A stretch of DNA of 64,000 bases from Sacculina carcini. Lineage: Eukaryota; Arthropoda; Thecostraca; Sacculinidae. Within the stretch, counting starts at the first letter, position 1. Every line of letters begins with the position of its first letter. The notes beneath the pieces were generated by a model, which made no database searches, was not told where the DNA came from, and saw only the letters and a program-made list of their open reading frames with translations. A program made the translations under genes and the position numbers. Below are positions 19,657 to 30,648 of this stretch, in pieces. The stretch spans positions 5,238,001 to 5,302,000 of the forward strand of contig OU696582.1 of assembly GCA_916048095.2 (NCBI GenBank). The letters are read 5' to 3'.

Positions 19657-22524
19657 TCCTTCAGTCACTGTGTTTATTGATCAATGTGAGTCTTGTGTGC
19701 TTGTTGATACCGGCTGTTCTCGCTGTATTGTATGGAGTGGAGCATGCAGAACATGGACACCAGTTAGGACTCATGTGAATACTCTGGGTGGCATGAGCTT
19801 TGACTGTTCGGGTGTTGGTGAATGTTGTGTGAGTATCGAGAAACAGTCAGTTGTGGTGAAAGCCCTCGTTGTGCAGCACAGGCCGATGGGATATGATGCG
19901 ATTCTGGGAATGAACGCCATATCAGCGCTGGGGGGTGTTTGTGTAAGTGCTGATGGTAGGGTGCGTTTTCAAGTGAGTTCCAAGGCCGCATACTGTGCTG
20001 TGACTGGTGATATTGTTGAGTCAAAACCTGGGCATGAGGCACGGTTTGATGCAGTTATAAACATGTGGACTTGCAAGTGGAAGTGGCTTGACGACCACGA
20101 GCCTCATCGTTTGACAAACGAAACTGCATAATATCATGTGAGGCAACACGCCAAGGAGGCATTTGACAGAGAGATCAATGAGTGGATCACCAACAAATGG
20201 TTGACTCCCTATGATGAGAGTGTACATGGGCCTGCTCGCTGTTCAATTCCTCTGATGGCAGTGACCCAAAAGAACAAGAACAAAGTCAGACCGGTCCTTG
20301 ATTTCCGAGAATTAAATAAACACATTGACACTCGTTCTGCAGATGCTGACGTATGCAATGAGAAGCTGAGGAAATGGCGGATGAAGGGAGACAATGTGTT
20401 TATCATGGACCTCAAGAAAGCCTACCTGCAGATATCAGTGGACAGTTCTTTGTGGCCTTTCCAGGCGGTGAAGTTCAATGGTGTGCTGTACTGCTTGACC
20501 AGGCTCGGATTCGGGTTGAGTGAGGCGCCCATGATCATGCATACGGTGGTTGACTCGGTGATGGCACAAAACAACCAGATAAGACGTGGTACATCGGCAT
20601 ATGTTGACGATGTCCTCATTGATGGAAGCATTGTGTCACCCGAAGCAGTGAAGGAGCACTTTGCCAAGTACGGTCTTGAATCGAAGGAGATTCAAAAGCT
20701 CTCTGACGGAACACGTGTGCTCGGCTTACACGTGTTTTCATCAGAGTCTGGCAAGTTGATGTGGAAGAGGGACAATGCTGTGGGTGAGTGTCCGCAACAG
20801 CTCACGAGACGAGTCGCGAGACGAGTCGAGTTTTCTTTGTGCAGTACTTTGGTGTCACATTATCCTGTCGGTGGCTGGTTGCGAGATGCCGCTTCGTACA
20901 TCAAGCGACTTGCATCCGAAGCGACAAACAGCTGGGACGAACCGATTTGTGACTCAGGAATCAATAGTCATGTGAACGAGGTGATGTCGAAACTGCAGCA
21001 TAGCGATCCTGTGAGAGGCGTGTGGAAGATCGATGATGATTTGGCGAATGTATGGGTGGACGCCAGCAACATTGCCATTGGTGCGTTGATTGAGGTAAAT
21101 GGCGAGACAGTGGAGGATGCTTGCTGGTTGAGAAGGGACAGTCACCACATAAACCTCAGTGAGCTAGAAGCCGTGCTAAAGGGGCTTGGCCTGGCGATCA
21201 AGCTCAAATTTCGAAAAATTTGGCTTTTCACAGATTCATCCACGGTGCATTTATGGCTCAGAGGACTTCTAACAGCAAAAGAACGTGTCAGGACAACTGC
21301 TTGTAGTGAGTTGTTGATCAGGCGCCGACTAGAGATCATTGGCGGATTGTTGGACGAGTACAACTTGACTGTTGAAGTAATGAAGGTGGCGTCTGAGGGG
21401 AATAAAGCAGATTGCCTGACTCGTGTGCCTGGCCACTGGTTAAAGCAGGTCAAATCAGTGTGTGCCGCAGGTGCTGAACCGACTGACGTGCGTTCTCGCA
21501 TCAGGCAGATTCACCACGACGCCGGACGTCCGGGCATCCACCGAACGCGGTACTTTTGCCGGAGGAAAACGCTTTATGTCAGCCAGCGGGAAGTCGCAGA
21601 GGTTGTGAGGTTGTGTGACATCTGCAATTCGATTTGTCCTGCGTCAGTAAAATGGAGACACGGGAAACTGAGCGTGAATCAAAACTGGCACTGACTGGCA
21701 GCAGATTTTGTGCATGTTCGTGATTTGTTGTATGTGTCTGTCATTGATTGTGGTCCTTCGAGGTTATCTCTCTGGCGCAAGGTTCGCACTCGCAGCAGCG
21801 ATGAAGTGGCGGACATTTTCGATAACATTTTTAGTGAGCGTGGACCCCCAAATGAGATACTTCTGGACAACGACACATCTTTTCGTGGACAGGCTTTTGT
21901 GCGGGCGATGGAACGTTGGGGTGTGAACATTCGATATCGGTGTGCCTTTCGCCCAGAAGGAAACGGCATAGCGGAGAGGTCGCATCGGACTGTCAAGACC
22001 ATTGTTGCGAGGAAACAGTGCAGTGTGAAAGAGGCTGTGATGCTGCACAATTTGACGCCAAGCGATGACGCCGGTCGCAGACCTGTTGATTGTGTGTATC
22101 GATACAGAGTACGAATGCGTGACGAACTCCCGCGACAGCGCAGCACATCTGTTCGTGGCTGCGATTATGAGGTCGGCGATCCTGTCTGGGTGAAGCAGCG
22201 CGGAGACCGGTGTGATGCTGGCGGTCGCAGGGGTTCGTCACAAGTGTCGTGTCAGACCTTGTTGTCGCCGTCGATGGCATCAACAGGCACGTGGGTGATG
22301 TCAGACCACGGGCGGAGACGGAGAACGGTGGCGGCACGAACTCATTAGATGAGGCGAGCGGTGACGTGGCGGACGATGGCGAGCCTGCGGTCATGGTGTA
22401 CGGTGAGAGGACTGCCGGGACTGATCCGGCGAGCAGCGGTCAGCAGCAAGCGCGACCACAGCGACAGAGTCAGCGTCCGGCACGGTTCAATGATTATGTT
22501 GTGTATAATTCTAATCGGGCATAG
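19640..22524 (+). pseudogene. pol: B1 pol (protease, RT, RNase H, integrase), two stops
   Basis: Protease VLVDTGCSR (near 19705) and ILGMNAI; RT with VLDFRELN, MDLKKAYLQI, RLGFGL and catalytic YVDD near 20603; RNase H with VWVDAS (near 21055) and FTDSSTVHLWL; HHCC near 21510-21630; integrase with DCGPSR, LLDNDTSF and NGIAERSHR. Stops are TAA 20129-20131 (between protease and RT) and TGA 21692-21694 (before the integrase core). A frame change lies near 22220-22250, and the tail ends at 22524. B2 keeps the same gene intact. Confidence 0.88.
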
Positions 22525-22547
22525 TGATTCTTAGAATCAGGGGGATA

Positions 22548-22921
22548 TGTATTGTGTTTATTGTATATTGCATTGTATTATATTTTGTACTATATATAAT
22601 TGTGTGTGCGTGCATATGTATTTGTGTGCGTACGTGGGAGTGTGATTTTGTGTACGTTGTTGTATGCTCGCGCGGAGGTAGCTGCGTCACACAAGCGCGA
22701 GCGATGAGTGCATGCATGCGCGGGTGGTATCCGCCCGGAGTCAACGGTCGGTCGTGCATGTTGGGCAGTGCGTTACTGGTGAAGGGAGAGTGTGGTGTGT
22801 GTGCGGTGGTTTAGTGTTGTTCGGTGGAAAGAGTAGTATTTGGTGCATTGTGTTGCAGTGTGATCGTGTGGAATTGTGCTTTCTTGTTCTTTTTTATTTT
22901 TCTTGCTTACATTCAAATACA
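22548..22921 (+). repeat. B1 3' LTR
   Basis: 374 bp, same ends as the 5' LTR. It is followed by AAAAC, the second copy of the target duplication, after which LINE-alpha resumes. Confidence 0.9.
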
Positions 22922-23510
22922 AAAACTCAACTGGGGCTATCACATTGAAGATGTATGCATGAAAATATCTAGATTATGTGGGATGCTGTATAAAATTCGG
23001 TATTATCTTACTTCAGAAGCAATGCTCACCATATACTATACTCTTTGCTATCCTTGTTTGAATGATTTCGTATCGGTCTGGGGGTGTACATGGCCTTCGT
23101 TTTTGACTAAGGTAAAAATCGTTCATAATAAGGTTTTCAGATGCATATTTCATTTACGAAAGTTTGACTCCACGGCCAGTATAATATCCCAAAACAAACT
23201 TCTAAATTTCGCCTCTATTCAGAAATACTTTTTAATACTTATTAATTATAAATCCGTAATATCTGATAATAACAGTAAATTATTTATGAAAAAACAGTTT
23301 CCAGGAATACACGTAGCCCAAGCATTAATCTGGTATGTCCCCGGCACAGAACACTATTATTTAAGCATAGTATATTCTGCACAGGGCCGCACATTTGGAA
23401 TTCGCTTACTCACAAAATTAAAGCCAACATATATAATGGTGCAATAAATATATTCAAAATGAAATTGAAAAAATACATGTTTGATGTCGATTCACTTGCT
23501 AACTGTCAGA
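22922..23510 (+). pseudogene. LINE-alpha ORF2, piece 4 (C-terminal domain)
   Basis: The frame continues LNWGYHIEDVCMKISRLCG, then the C-terminal domain common in L2/CR1 LINEs (YYTLCYPCLNDFVSVWG, HNKVFRCIF). It stops at 23447 in this frame; a one-base change near 23435 would let the usual ending IFKMKLKKYMFD be read to about 23510. AT-rich 3' UTR runs to 23605, where G3 enters. Confidence 0.83.
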
Positions 23511-23605
23511 TGATATAATTGTCTCTTTAATTCTTTTCATATCTTTATCTGCGCATTGTCATATTGTTATCGTAAATTAACTCATGTGTGTATGTGTGTT
23601 GTATT

Positions 23606-23791
23606 TGTAGTGTGTGGCTACACCGCCAGAGGGCGCGAGTGTATTAGGCGTGGGTGACGCTAACGGCCGTCAGCCAGTGTGTGTTCAGCAGTCTGTGTGT
23701 GTGTTCAGCAGTCTGTGTGTGTGTCGCTCCTGTGTATTTGGGTATCGTGTTCCCTATTATTGTATTGTTGTGTTGTATAATATATCGTACA
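23606..23791 (+). repeat. G3 5' LTR
   Basis: 186 bp from TGTAGTGTG to TATCGTACA. The primer site follows at once (TGGCGCAGCCGCTGCGAG, 23792-23809). Confidence 0.88.
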
Positions 23792-24836
23792 TGGCGCAGC
23801 CGCTGCGAGACGACCAACAGCAGAAGCTGGACCAGCTCACAGAGTTGGTGACTCAACTCGCTCGCCAGCAGCTTGCAATGGCAGCCCCGCCAGCTCGTCT
23901 GCAGTCGCCCCACACACCATGGCTCATTGTCAGCCACCAGCCCGTCTGGCCTACGCCGCATCGGCAGCCCACTTTACCTCCTGGAAGCAGCGCGTGCTGG
24001 CACACACCACACTGTCAGGCAGTGATAGCCTGAGCCCTGCGCAGCAGCAAGCGCTGCTCACGACACTGCTGGACGACGAGTGGTGCCGCGTCATCCGCCA
24101 CACACTGACGTTGCCAGCGACGGCTGATTAGCCCGCCTGCATCCGCCTATTGGAGGAGCATCAGCAGTCGCAGCAGAATGTGCTGGTGGAACGCCGGCGC
24201 TTCTTCGCCCGTCGACAGCAGGACGGCGAAAATTTGGGCGAATTCTTGCGCTCGCTGCGAGAAATCGCTCCCAGCTGCGATTTTTGCGCTGCCTGCCGTG
24301 ACGAGCGTTTGCGCGATCAGCTTTTTATGGGGACGTCCGACTCTGCCGCTCTGTACCAGCTCCTGCAAGTCGCGCACAGGGACCTGTCGTTGGACAAGGC
24401 ACTCAAAATATGCCAAACGGCTGAGTCGGCCCGCCTCAACGCTGCAGCTATGCGAAGCGCCTCGGCCCATGTGACTGGTTCCTCGGTTCCCCGCACAGAT
24501 GTCGCGGCTGTACGCTGTCAGCAGCCGCGCATGCGCAGTCAACTGAGCCGGCAGTCAGATCGCGACGATGGCTCCGCCCCTTGTGTGCGGTGTGGGCAGC
24601 ATCACCAGTCGGCCCCGTGCCGTGCCGCGGAGAGCTTGTGTCGTCGGTGCGGAAAGCGCGGGCACTACGCGCGCGTCTGCAGCTCATCACAGCCCCGTGC
24701 TGGCCGTCGTCGGGACAATTTCGTCAGAGACGTCGCCGATGACACTGATGATGATGTTGACGATGTTGTGAATGTCAATACACCTGCTTTGTGCTCGTAT
24801 ATCGGCGATGTTATTGATGACAACACACGCGCGTAA
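23791..24836 (+). pseudogene. gag: G3 gag, start codon overlapping LTR and PBS
   Basis: The ATG at 23791-23793 uses the last A of the LTR and the TG of the primer site. The protein starts MAQPLRDDQQQ, and its capsid part includes RRRFFARRQQDGENLGEFLRS. It ends with two zinc knuckles, CVRCGQHHQSAPC (irregular) and CRRCGKRGHYARVC. Lesions: a frame change near 23905-23925 and a TAG at 24129-24131. An acidic DDTDDDVDD tail precedes the stop at 24836. I found no classical slippery heptamer at its end. Confidence 0.82.
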
Positions 24837-24839
24837 CCG

Positions 24840-27800
24840 CTATTAGCATCACCGTTTCCGCAGAGGGCCGCGCGCCGCGCGAGGTTAAGTGGCTATGCGA
24901 TTCCGGCGCCGATGTGTCGGTAATTGACGCTGGGATTGCGCAGCAACTTGGAGTGGCCAACAATAGTTTGCGCCCACCGCGGTCCCGCTTGCGGGTCGCC
25001 AACGGTCAGTTACTGCGGTGTCTGGGCACGTGCGAGGCAGTCTTGCGACTCGGTGATGCCTCCTGCCGCTCCACTCTGTACGTGGTGCCGTCAGTGCGCT
25101 CTGCTCTGCTCTGCTGGCGAGACGGAGTGGAGCTGCGTCTACTGCACCGGGCATTCCCTCGGCAGATGTCTCGCGAACAGCACCTGCAGCAGGTGACCGC
25201 TGGACCGGCAGCCACACCTCAACAATGCACTCGCTGGACCAACACAGCTCAGCCAACAGCGGCGGATCGTCGTGCGCATAGCGAGCAGCTTATAGCGGCC
25301 TTCCCTCGTGTGTTATCCACGGACGGTCCTCTCCGGGTGATGAAAGGCGGGGCAATGCGGATCGATCTGCGCGATGAAGCGATGCCGTACAACGTGACGG
25401 CTCCCCGTTCCGTGCCGTTCTGTCATCGCGCCCAGGAACAACAGCAGCTGGAGCAGCTTCAGCAGCAAGGCGTCATCGAGCCGGTCTCCCCCCCAACAGA
25501 CTGGTGCTCACCAATCGTCGTTGTCGGCAAGCGCAAGGCAGACGGCACGCCAAACGGCTGCCGACTCACGGTAGACTTCACACGCCTCAACCGCTTCGTT
25601 CGCCGGCCTATGCATCCGGTTCGCTCGCCTGTGGAGGCTGTGAGCAGTATGGGTCTCGGCAATCGGTGGTTCACCCAGGTGGATGCATTACAAGGGTACT
25701 TTCAGGTGCCCTTGCGGCGTGAGGTTCGAGACCTCACCACCTTCATCACCCCGTGGGGCCGATTCAGGTTCTGTCGCGCGCCGATGGGCCTAGTCTCCAG
25801 CGGCGACGAATTCAACCGACGCGGCCACGTCGCCTTGGCTGGCCTACCCGACTCCTGCAAGATCGTTGACGACGTGCTGGTATATACCGCCAGCTACGAC
25901 GAGCATCTGCAGCGAGTCTGGCAGCTACTACAACGCTGCGACGACGCGGGCGTCACGTTGAACCTGCAAAAATTTATGTTCGCCGCCACGTCCGCCAATT
26001 TCTGTGGATTCCACATCAACGCATCTGGATTCACCGTCGACGAAAAAAAAATCGGGTACTGGCTGACTTTCCTACACCGACGGACCTGACCTCACTGCGG
26101 TCGTTCTTGGGCTTGGCGAATCAGTTTGGCGACTTCTCTGACGCCATCGCTTCTGCTGCCGAGCCCCTGCGTCAGCTGCTCCGCAAAGGCGTCGAGTGGC
26201 AGTGGTCGTCACAACACGACGCTGCTTTCACGGCCGTAAAACGCCCGTTGGCCAGCCCGCCCGTGCTTGGCCACTTCGACCCGACAAGGCCCACCATGTT
26301 GGAGACGGACGCGGCACGGCAGAAAGGCCTCGGGTTTGTGCTCCGCCAGCGGGACGACCAGGGCCGCTGGCAGCTCATCCAGTGTGGGTCGCGATTCATC
26401 TCCGACACGGAGAGCCGTTATGCCGTCTGCGAGCTGGAGATGTTGGCCGTGGTTTGGGCCTGCCAGAAATGCCACCAATATCTGGCTGGCCTGCCCACCT
26501 TCAATGTGGTCACCGACCACAAGCCGCTGGTGCCCATCCTGAACGAAAAGGCGCTCGGAGACATCTGCAATCCTCGTCTGCAGCGCATGCGTCAGCGTCT
26601 ACTGCACCTGACCTTTGTCGCCAGCTGGAGGCCAGGAGCACAGCACAACATCGCCGACGCCCTGTCACGCGCACCTTCCCAGCCTGATGATGCTGACACG
26701 GACGTTGACGAGTACTCGTCTGGATTCTTCGTCCAGACGTTGGACGCATTCACAGATGTAGACGACCTGGGTCATCGCACGTCACCGATTGACACCAACC
26801 TGGAGGCGGTGCGAGCTGCGTCTCTGGCCGACGACGAGTGTCGCCAATTGATGACGTACGTGCTGGGCGGTTTCCCTCAGCACAAACGTCTGCTGCCCGC
26901 CAGTCTTCACCCATTCTGGGGCGTGCGCGATCAGCTCACTGCCGACCATGGCCTGATCCTGATCGGCTGCCGCCTGCTTGTGCCTAGGTGTTTGCGGAAG
27001 GACACTCTCCGTTGGCTTCACGACAGTCACCAGGGGCATGCCAGGACTGTGCAACGCGCACGGCAAACTGTCTTCTGGCCGGGCCTGAACAATGAGATCG
27101 CCACTAACGTAGCATCATGTTCGAGATGTCTAGAATACAAAGACAGCCAGAAAAAGGAGCCGTACCTGACGGAACCGCACCCGGTGCAAACACCTCCTCT
27201 CACCAGCTGCTGAAGCTGCTCCGGCAGGTGTTTGCAATGACGGGGGTTCCGACCGTACTGTCGTCAGACGGCGGCCCACAGTTCACGGCGCGCCACACCG
27301 CCGGATTTCTGCGACTTTGGCACATACGCCATCGTGTCTCCAGTCCGCACTTCCCGTCTTCTAATGGGCACGTTGAGTCTGCCGTGAAACGGGTGAAGCG
27401 GCTCATTCAGAAGGCGGCGCACGACGGGAATATCGACACAGACGCTTTTGTCGCCGGTCTGTTGGAGCTGTGTAACGCGCCGGGTGCCGACGTTCGCTCT
27501 CCCGCGCAGCTTTTGTACGGCCGCCCCGTGTCGTCCGCCGTTCCCGCGCATCCACGCTCGTTCCTGCCGGAGTGGCAGCCGCCCACCGCTGAGTGCGACC
27601 GGCGAGCGGTGAGCTTGCACAACAAGCAGGTCGCCCAATACAACCGGTCGGCTAAGGTGTTGCCGCCGTTGCGGCCCGGCACTACGGTGGCTCTCCAGGA
27701 CCCGACATCCGGTCGCTGGGACCGGACTGGCGTGGTCGCCATGACTGGCCGTCGCCGCCAGTACGCTGTGCGCCTTCCACACGGCGGTCTCTACTGGCGC

Positions 27801-28061
27801 AACCGTAGACACCTGCGACCAGCAGCCAACACACCCTCGCCCGTGGTACAGCCGCCGCCATCTGTTGGTACAGCGCCGCTACCGTCGCAGGAGACAAGAA
27901 GCAGCCCCGCATCACCACCGCCGCCGCCGGGGGAGAATGTGGGTGGCACATCGGAGGCCTCACGAACCCCGCAACTCCGCCGGAGCGCCCGACCACGCAG
28001 ACCACCGTCGCATCTGAGCGATTACGTCTGCAGAGCCGACAGCGCCCCCTCCACCACTTGA
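24840..28061 (+). pseudogene. pol: G3 pol with frameshifts and an integrase deletion
   Basis: Protease CDSGADVSVID near 24900; RT with LTVDFTRLNRF, FTQVDALQGYF and catalytic VDDVLVY near 25870; a frame change in the A-run at 26041-26049; RNase H ETDAARQKGLGFVL and VTDHKPLVPIL; HHCC ending CSRCLEYK near 27135. At about 27195 the frame jumps from before the integrase core to LLRQVFAMTGVPT, so the first catalytic Asp region is missing. SSDGGPQF and NGHVESAVKR remain. The Pro/Arg-rich tail ends at 28061. Confidence 0.87.
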
Positions 28062-28070
28062 AGGGGAGAT

Positions 28071-28241
28071 GTAGTGTGTGACTACACCGCCAGAGGGCGC
28101 GAGTGTATTAGGCGTGGGTGACGCTAACGGCCGTCAGCCAGTGTGTGTGTTCAGCAGTCTTTGTGTGTGTGTGTCGCTCCTGTGTATTTAGGTATCGTGT
28201 TCCCTTTTATTGTATTTTTGTGTTGTATAATATATCGTACA
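28071..28241 (+). repeat. G3 3' LTR
   Basis: 171 bp, same ends as the first LTR but without its internal duplication. It is followed by GTATT. Confidence 0.88.
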
Positions 28242-28272
28242 GTATTACCACGTGCTTTATTATAAAAACTTT

Positions 28273-28301
28273 GTCCGACGAAAAGCTTAGGCTTGTCGGA
28301 C
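28273..28301 (+). other. Hairpin in the presumed LINE-alpha 3' UTR
   Basis: GTCCGAC at 28273-28279 pairs with GTCGGAC at 28295-28301, and AAGC/GCTT pairs inside it. It lies just after G3, in the stretch that continues LINE-alpha. LINE RTs often recognise a 3' hairpin; that role is inferred. From about 28380 to 29716 I see no gene: a GC-richer block (28400-28680), AT-rich sequence and CA-rich words. Confidence 0.6.
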
Positions 28302-29716
28302 TGTTTCCATGTCTGTATTTACATGTTAATGTGTTCATATTGTATGCTTGTGTAGAATTTGGATTTGGGTCTAATTCTATTGGGCCAAATGTGGCCTGTG
28401 TTCACCGACACGCGACCCAGCAATTTCCCTTCTTGAAGCAGGGCAACCCACGCCTCTGCTAGCCTGTTTAGGCCTGGGCTCAATCAGGACCGGTGTGCTC
28501 CGGGATCGTACTGCACACGGAGCGAGCACTCTCACCTCCAGTGGGTGAGAGGCCTGAGCCAAGAGGAGGGAGGCAAGGAAGAAGGAAGAGACGGGTCCGT
28601 GGAATGCAATACTGGTAATACCGGAGCTACCAGCGTAAACGACCACCTATTACCCAACGAAAGGAGAGGGATAGCACAACACTTTCACTGTAACACGTAT
28701 CACTGTATTCACTTCACAAAGTTCGACTGACTGACTTGACGAAGCAAGGCATCGAAATTTACCCCATAATGGTGCTTAACTTGAAGCGGTCTATTGCAGG
28801 GCATAATGTTCACATAGTAAATGCACAAGTTTACACACATATAAACATTACACGTAGCGCAGCGACCAGGATTTGAAGCGTACATATATAGCAATTTAAA
28901 ATAGTACAACGTGTGGCAATCAATTGTAAAATAAATATATAATCACGGGAAACATTTGCTGTACATCGCGCTATCAGACGTACTTATGCTAGGCTATCGC
29001 ACAGTCACAGTCCATAAGGTCGAAACTCGCGCATACAAACAGTGAATATGTACACATGGCGCCATCTAGCGGTAGTAGTACGACGCAACAGTTATGGACT
29101 GGGTCGCTACACTTGTGTGGAAATATATTTACAATTTACAATTTACACACATACGAACACACAGCACACAACACAGAATATAGTACTGTGCGGCATTAAA
29201 ATTTTCAGTGGAGACAGTATATAAATCGCGTATCTTATAATCAGACAATAGCCTAATGATGAATTAATATGACTATACATCCTCCAACGAGTTAGAGAAA
29301 CAATCAATGATCAATAAGGATTGATAAATTGAAATATTATTGTAACGTTCTGGCCAAAGCACATTTGAACGCAAACACTGTATTAACACGCACACACTCT
29401 AAACACTGCAAGCACACACCGCACGACACCGCTCAGCATACTGCCACGATAACGAGTAGATTCACCCGTCACCCGATTCACCGAGTTAGTCACCCACTCA
29501 CGCACGCGCATACAAACACATGCATCACGTGCACTTCGAGACAACGAGCACACATCCGCAACAACATGAACCCGATGACTCAGTGATGACCTTGAATTAT
29601 GCAACGTTCACAATGCATTCTCACAATTATCTATGCTCAATGTTTAGTACTAGACTAGACAATTATAATCAAAGCAGTGCTCCACGGATGAGCTATAATG
29701 CTAAACAAATTCACTT

Positions 29717-29905
29717 ATGATGTCTGGTTACCCGTCTGGTGATAGTTCTCCATTGGTGGCGGTCCTTGTTGGGCGACTCAGTCGATGCCATAGCTTGGTT
29801 GGTCACAACCGGCGCACTTGACACTAGTCCAGCCGGGCCAGTTTGCGCAATAACGTCTTCCGTACTGTAGACATTGACCACACGGGCGTTCTCGGTGAGT
29901 TCTCA
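29717..29905 (-). other. Short open frame of unknown origin
   Basis: The minus strand is open for about 63 codons from 29905 to a TGA at 29717-29719, ending RRVTRHHK. It has no family resemblance that I recognise and no clear start. It could be the tail of a retroelement pol. The neighbourhood holds only LINE-beta 3' sequence to the right. Confidence 0.25.
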
Positions 29906-30228
29906 TTTGATCCCGTCTCTCACTCTTTCTCTCCTTTCGCCTCTCTGTGATATTGTTTCATCAACACCATCATCATCAACATGTATTTGTTATAGCGCAC
30001 CCAGGGGCTCGGGCGCGATACGATTATAAACAGTTGGGAACACGGAATACAACTAACAGGACAGATGCAAAAGAAGTAAACTACAAATATGCAATAAAAG
30101 ACAATAAATATAGAGACAAAATATGGGCAAAACATACAAAACAGACGGACATGACGGACAAGACAACACGACTGAAACATACTCGTAATGACAACACAAC
30201 ACAGCAAACACAACTCGGGAGAATATAG

Positions 30229-30449
30229 TCATAGCGTACATAGTGTGAGAGTGTGGGAGACTGGGTCAAAAGAAAAGTCAAAAAGGTGTTTGGAGAGCTT
30301 AGAGCGGAAAGAAACGTAGGAAAGAGAAGAAGTAATGTGAGCTTTGATGGAGTTGTAAAGGCGAGGGGCGGAAAAAAAGAATGATTTGGAGGACCAAGGA
30401 GATTCATTTACAGCACGAGGGCAGACAAGGGGAAGAGGAGTTCGGGAAG
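30229..30449 (-). pseudogene. LINE-beta ORF2, last piece
   Basis: Continues the frame of 39526-39947 after G4 and the GAGTG duplication: PLVCPRAVNESPWSSKS, then LYNSIKAHITSS and FDFSFDPVSHTLT, stopping at 30229-30231. A plus-strand copy of the same ending, FDPASHTLTPFAKL, lies at 62239-62937. The 3' UTR follows to about 29969. Confidence 0.8.
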
Positions 30450-30454
30450 GAGTG

Positions 30455-30616
30455 TGTAAGGAGCGTTAGATGGCGCCCCATGTCAAACACTGGACCAAGC
30501 CAGTCACCCACGAGACGTCTTGGTGTGCGGGTGTCATATTGCGAGTGTTTGTGAATACCATTATGTGTGTATGCTAAGTTCATCCAATACAGTGTAACCG
30601 TTCTGTTGACATTACA
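30455..30616 (+). repeat. G4 5' LTR
   Basis: 162 bp from TGTAAGGAGCG to CGACATTACA-type end (TTGACATTACA here). It is very short for an LTR, yet has TG...CA ends and a PBS behind it. Confidence 0.9.
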
Positions 30617-30648
30617 TGGTGACAGCCATAGAAGGACTCACGCCAAGT

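Larger units (their letters stand above)
18535..22921 (+). mobile_element. B1: LTR retrotransposon of a DTGCS-protease family
   Basis: A 4387-bp element with two 374-bp LTRs (12 differences counted by eye, about 97 percent identity). It is flanked by AAATC and AAAAC, a 5-bp duplication with one change. Leader, gag, frameshift signal and pol follow in order. It is homologous to B2 at 45-56 kb. The pol order PR-RT-RH-IN excludes Copia. RT and integrase motifs do not clearly fit BEL/Pao or the usual Ty3 lineages, so I leave the lineage open. Confidence 0.87.
23606..28241 (+). mobile_element. G3: Ty3-like LTR element with short LTRs, decayed
   Basis: 4636 bp flanked by GTATT at 23601-23605 and 28242-28246. 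The LTRs are 186 and 171 bp; the difference is mainly a duplicated TTCAGCAGTCTGTGTGTG in the first. The polypurine tract GAAGGGGAGA precedes 28071. The coding part is GC-rich, unlike its AT-rich surroundings. Gag and pol have several lesions and part of the integrase is missing, so it is dead. Confidence 0.88.
800..28380 (+). mobile_element. LINE-alpha, one L2/CR1-like LINE split into five pieces
   Basis: Pieces are 800-3543 (ORF1, endonuclease, start of RT), 12630-12994 (RT fingers/palm), 18204-18534 (RT palm/thumb), 22917-23605 (C-terminal domain) and 28242 to about 28380 (3' UTR with hairpin). At each gap the reading frame resumes at the next codon once the inserted element and one TSD copy are removed. 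The TSDs are AAGTG, GTCT, AAATC/AAAAC and GTATT. Rejoined length is about 4.2 kb, normal for a full LINE. The 3' limit is uncertain. L2/CR1/Jockey-group assignment rests on EN plus RT without an RNase H and is inferred. Confidence 0.82.

Noticed and set aside
24800..24860. A minus-1 frameshift heptamer at the G3 gag-pol joint
   Set aside because: The frames are in minus-1 relation but the overlap is only about 12 bases and holds no X XXY YYZ heptamer.
28691..29116. Possible solo LTR (TGTAACACG to GTCGCTACA)
   Set aside because: Flanking bases give no matching target duplication and no second copy is in the window.
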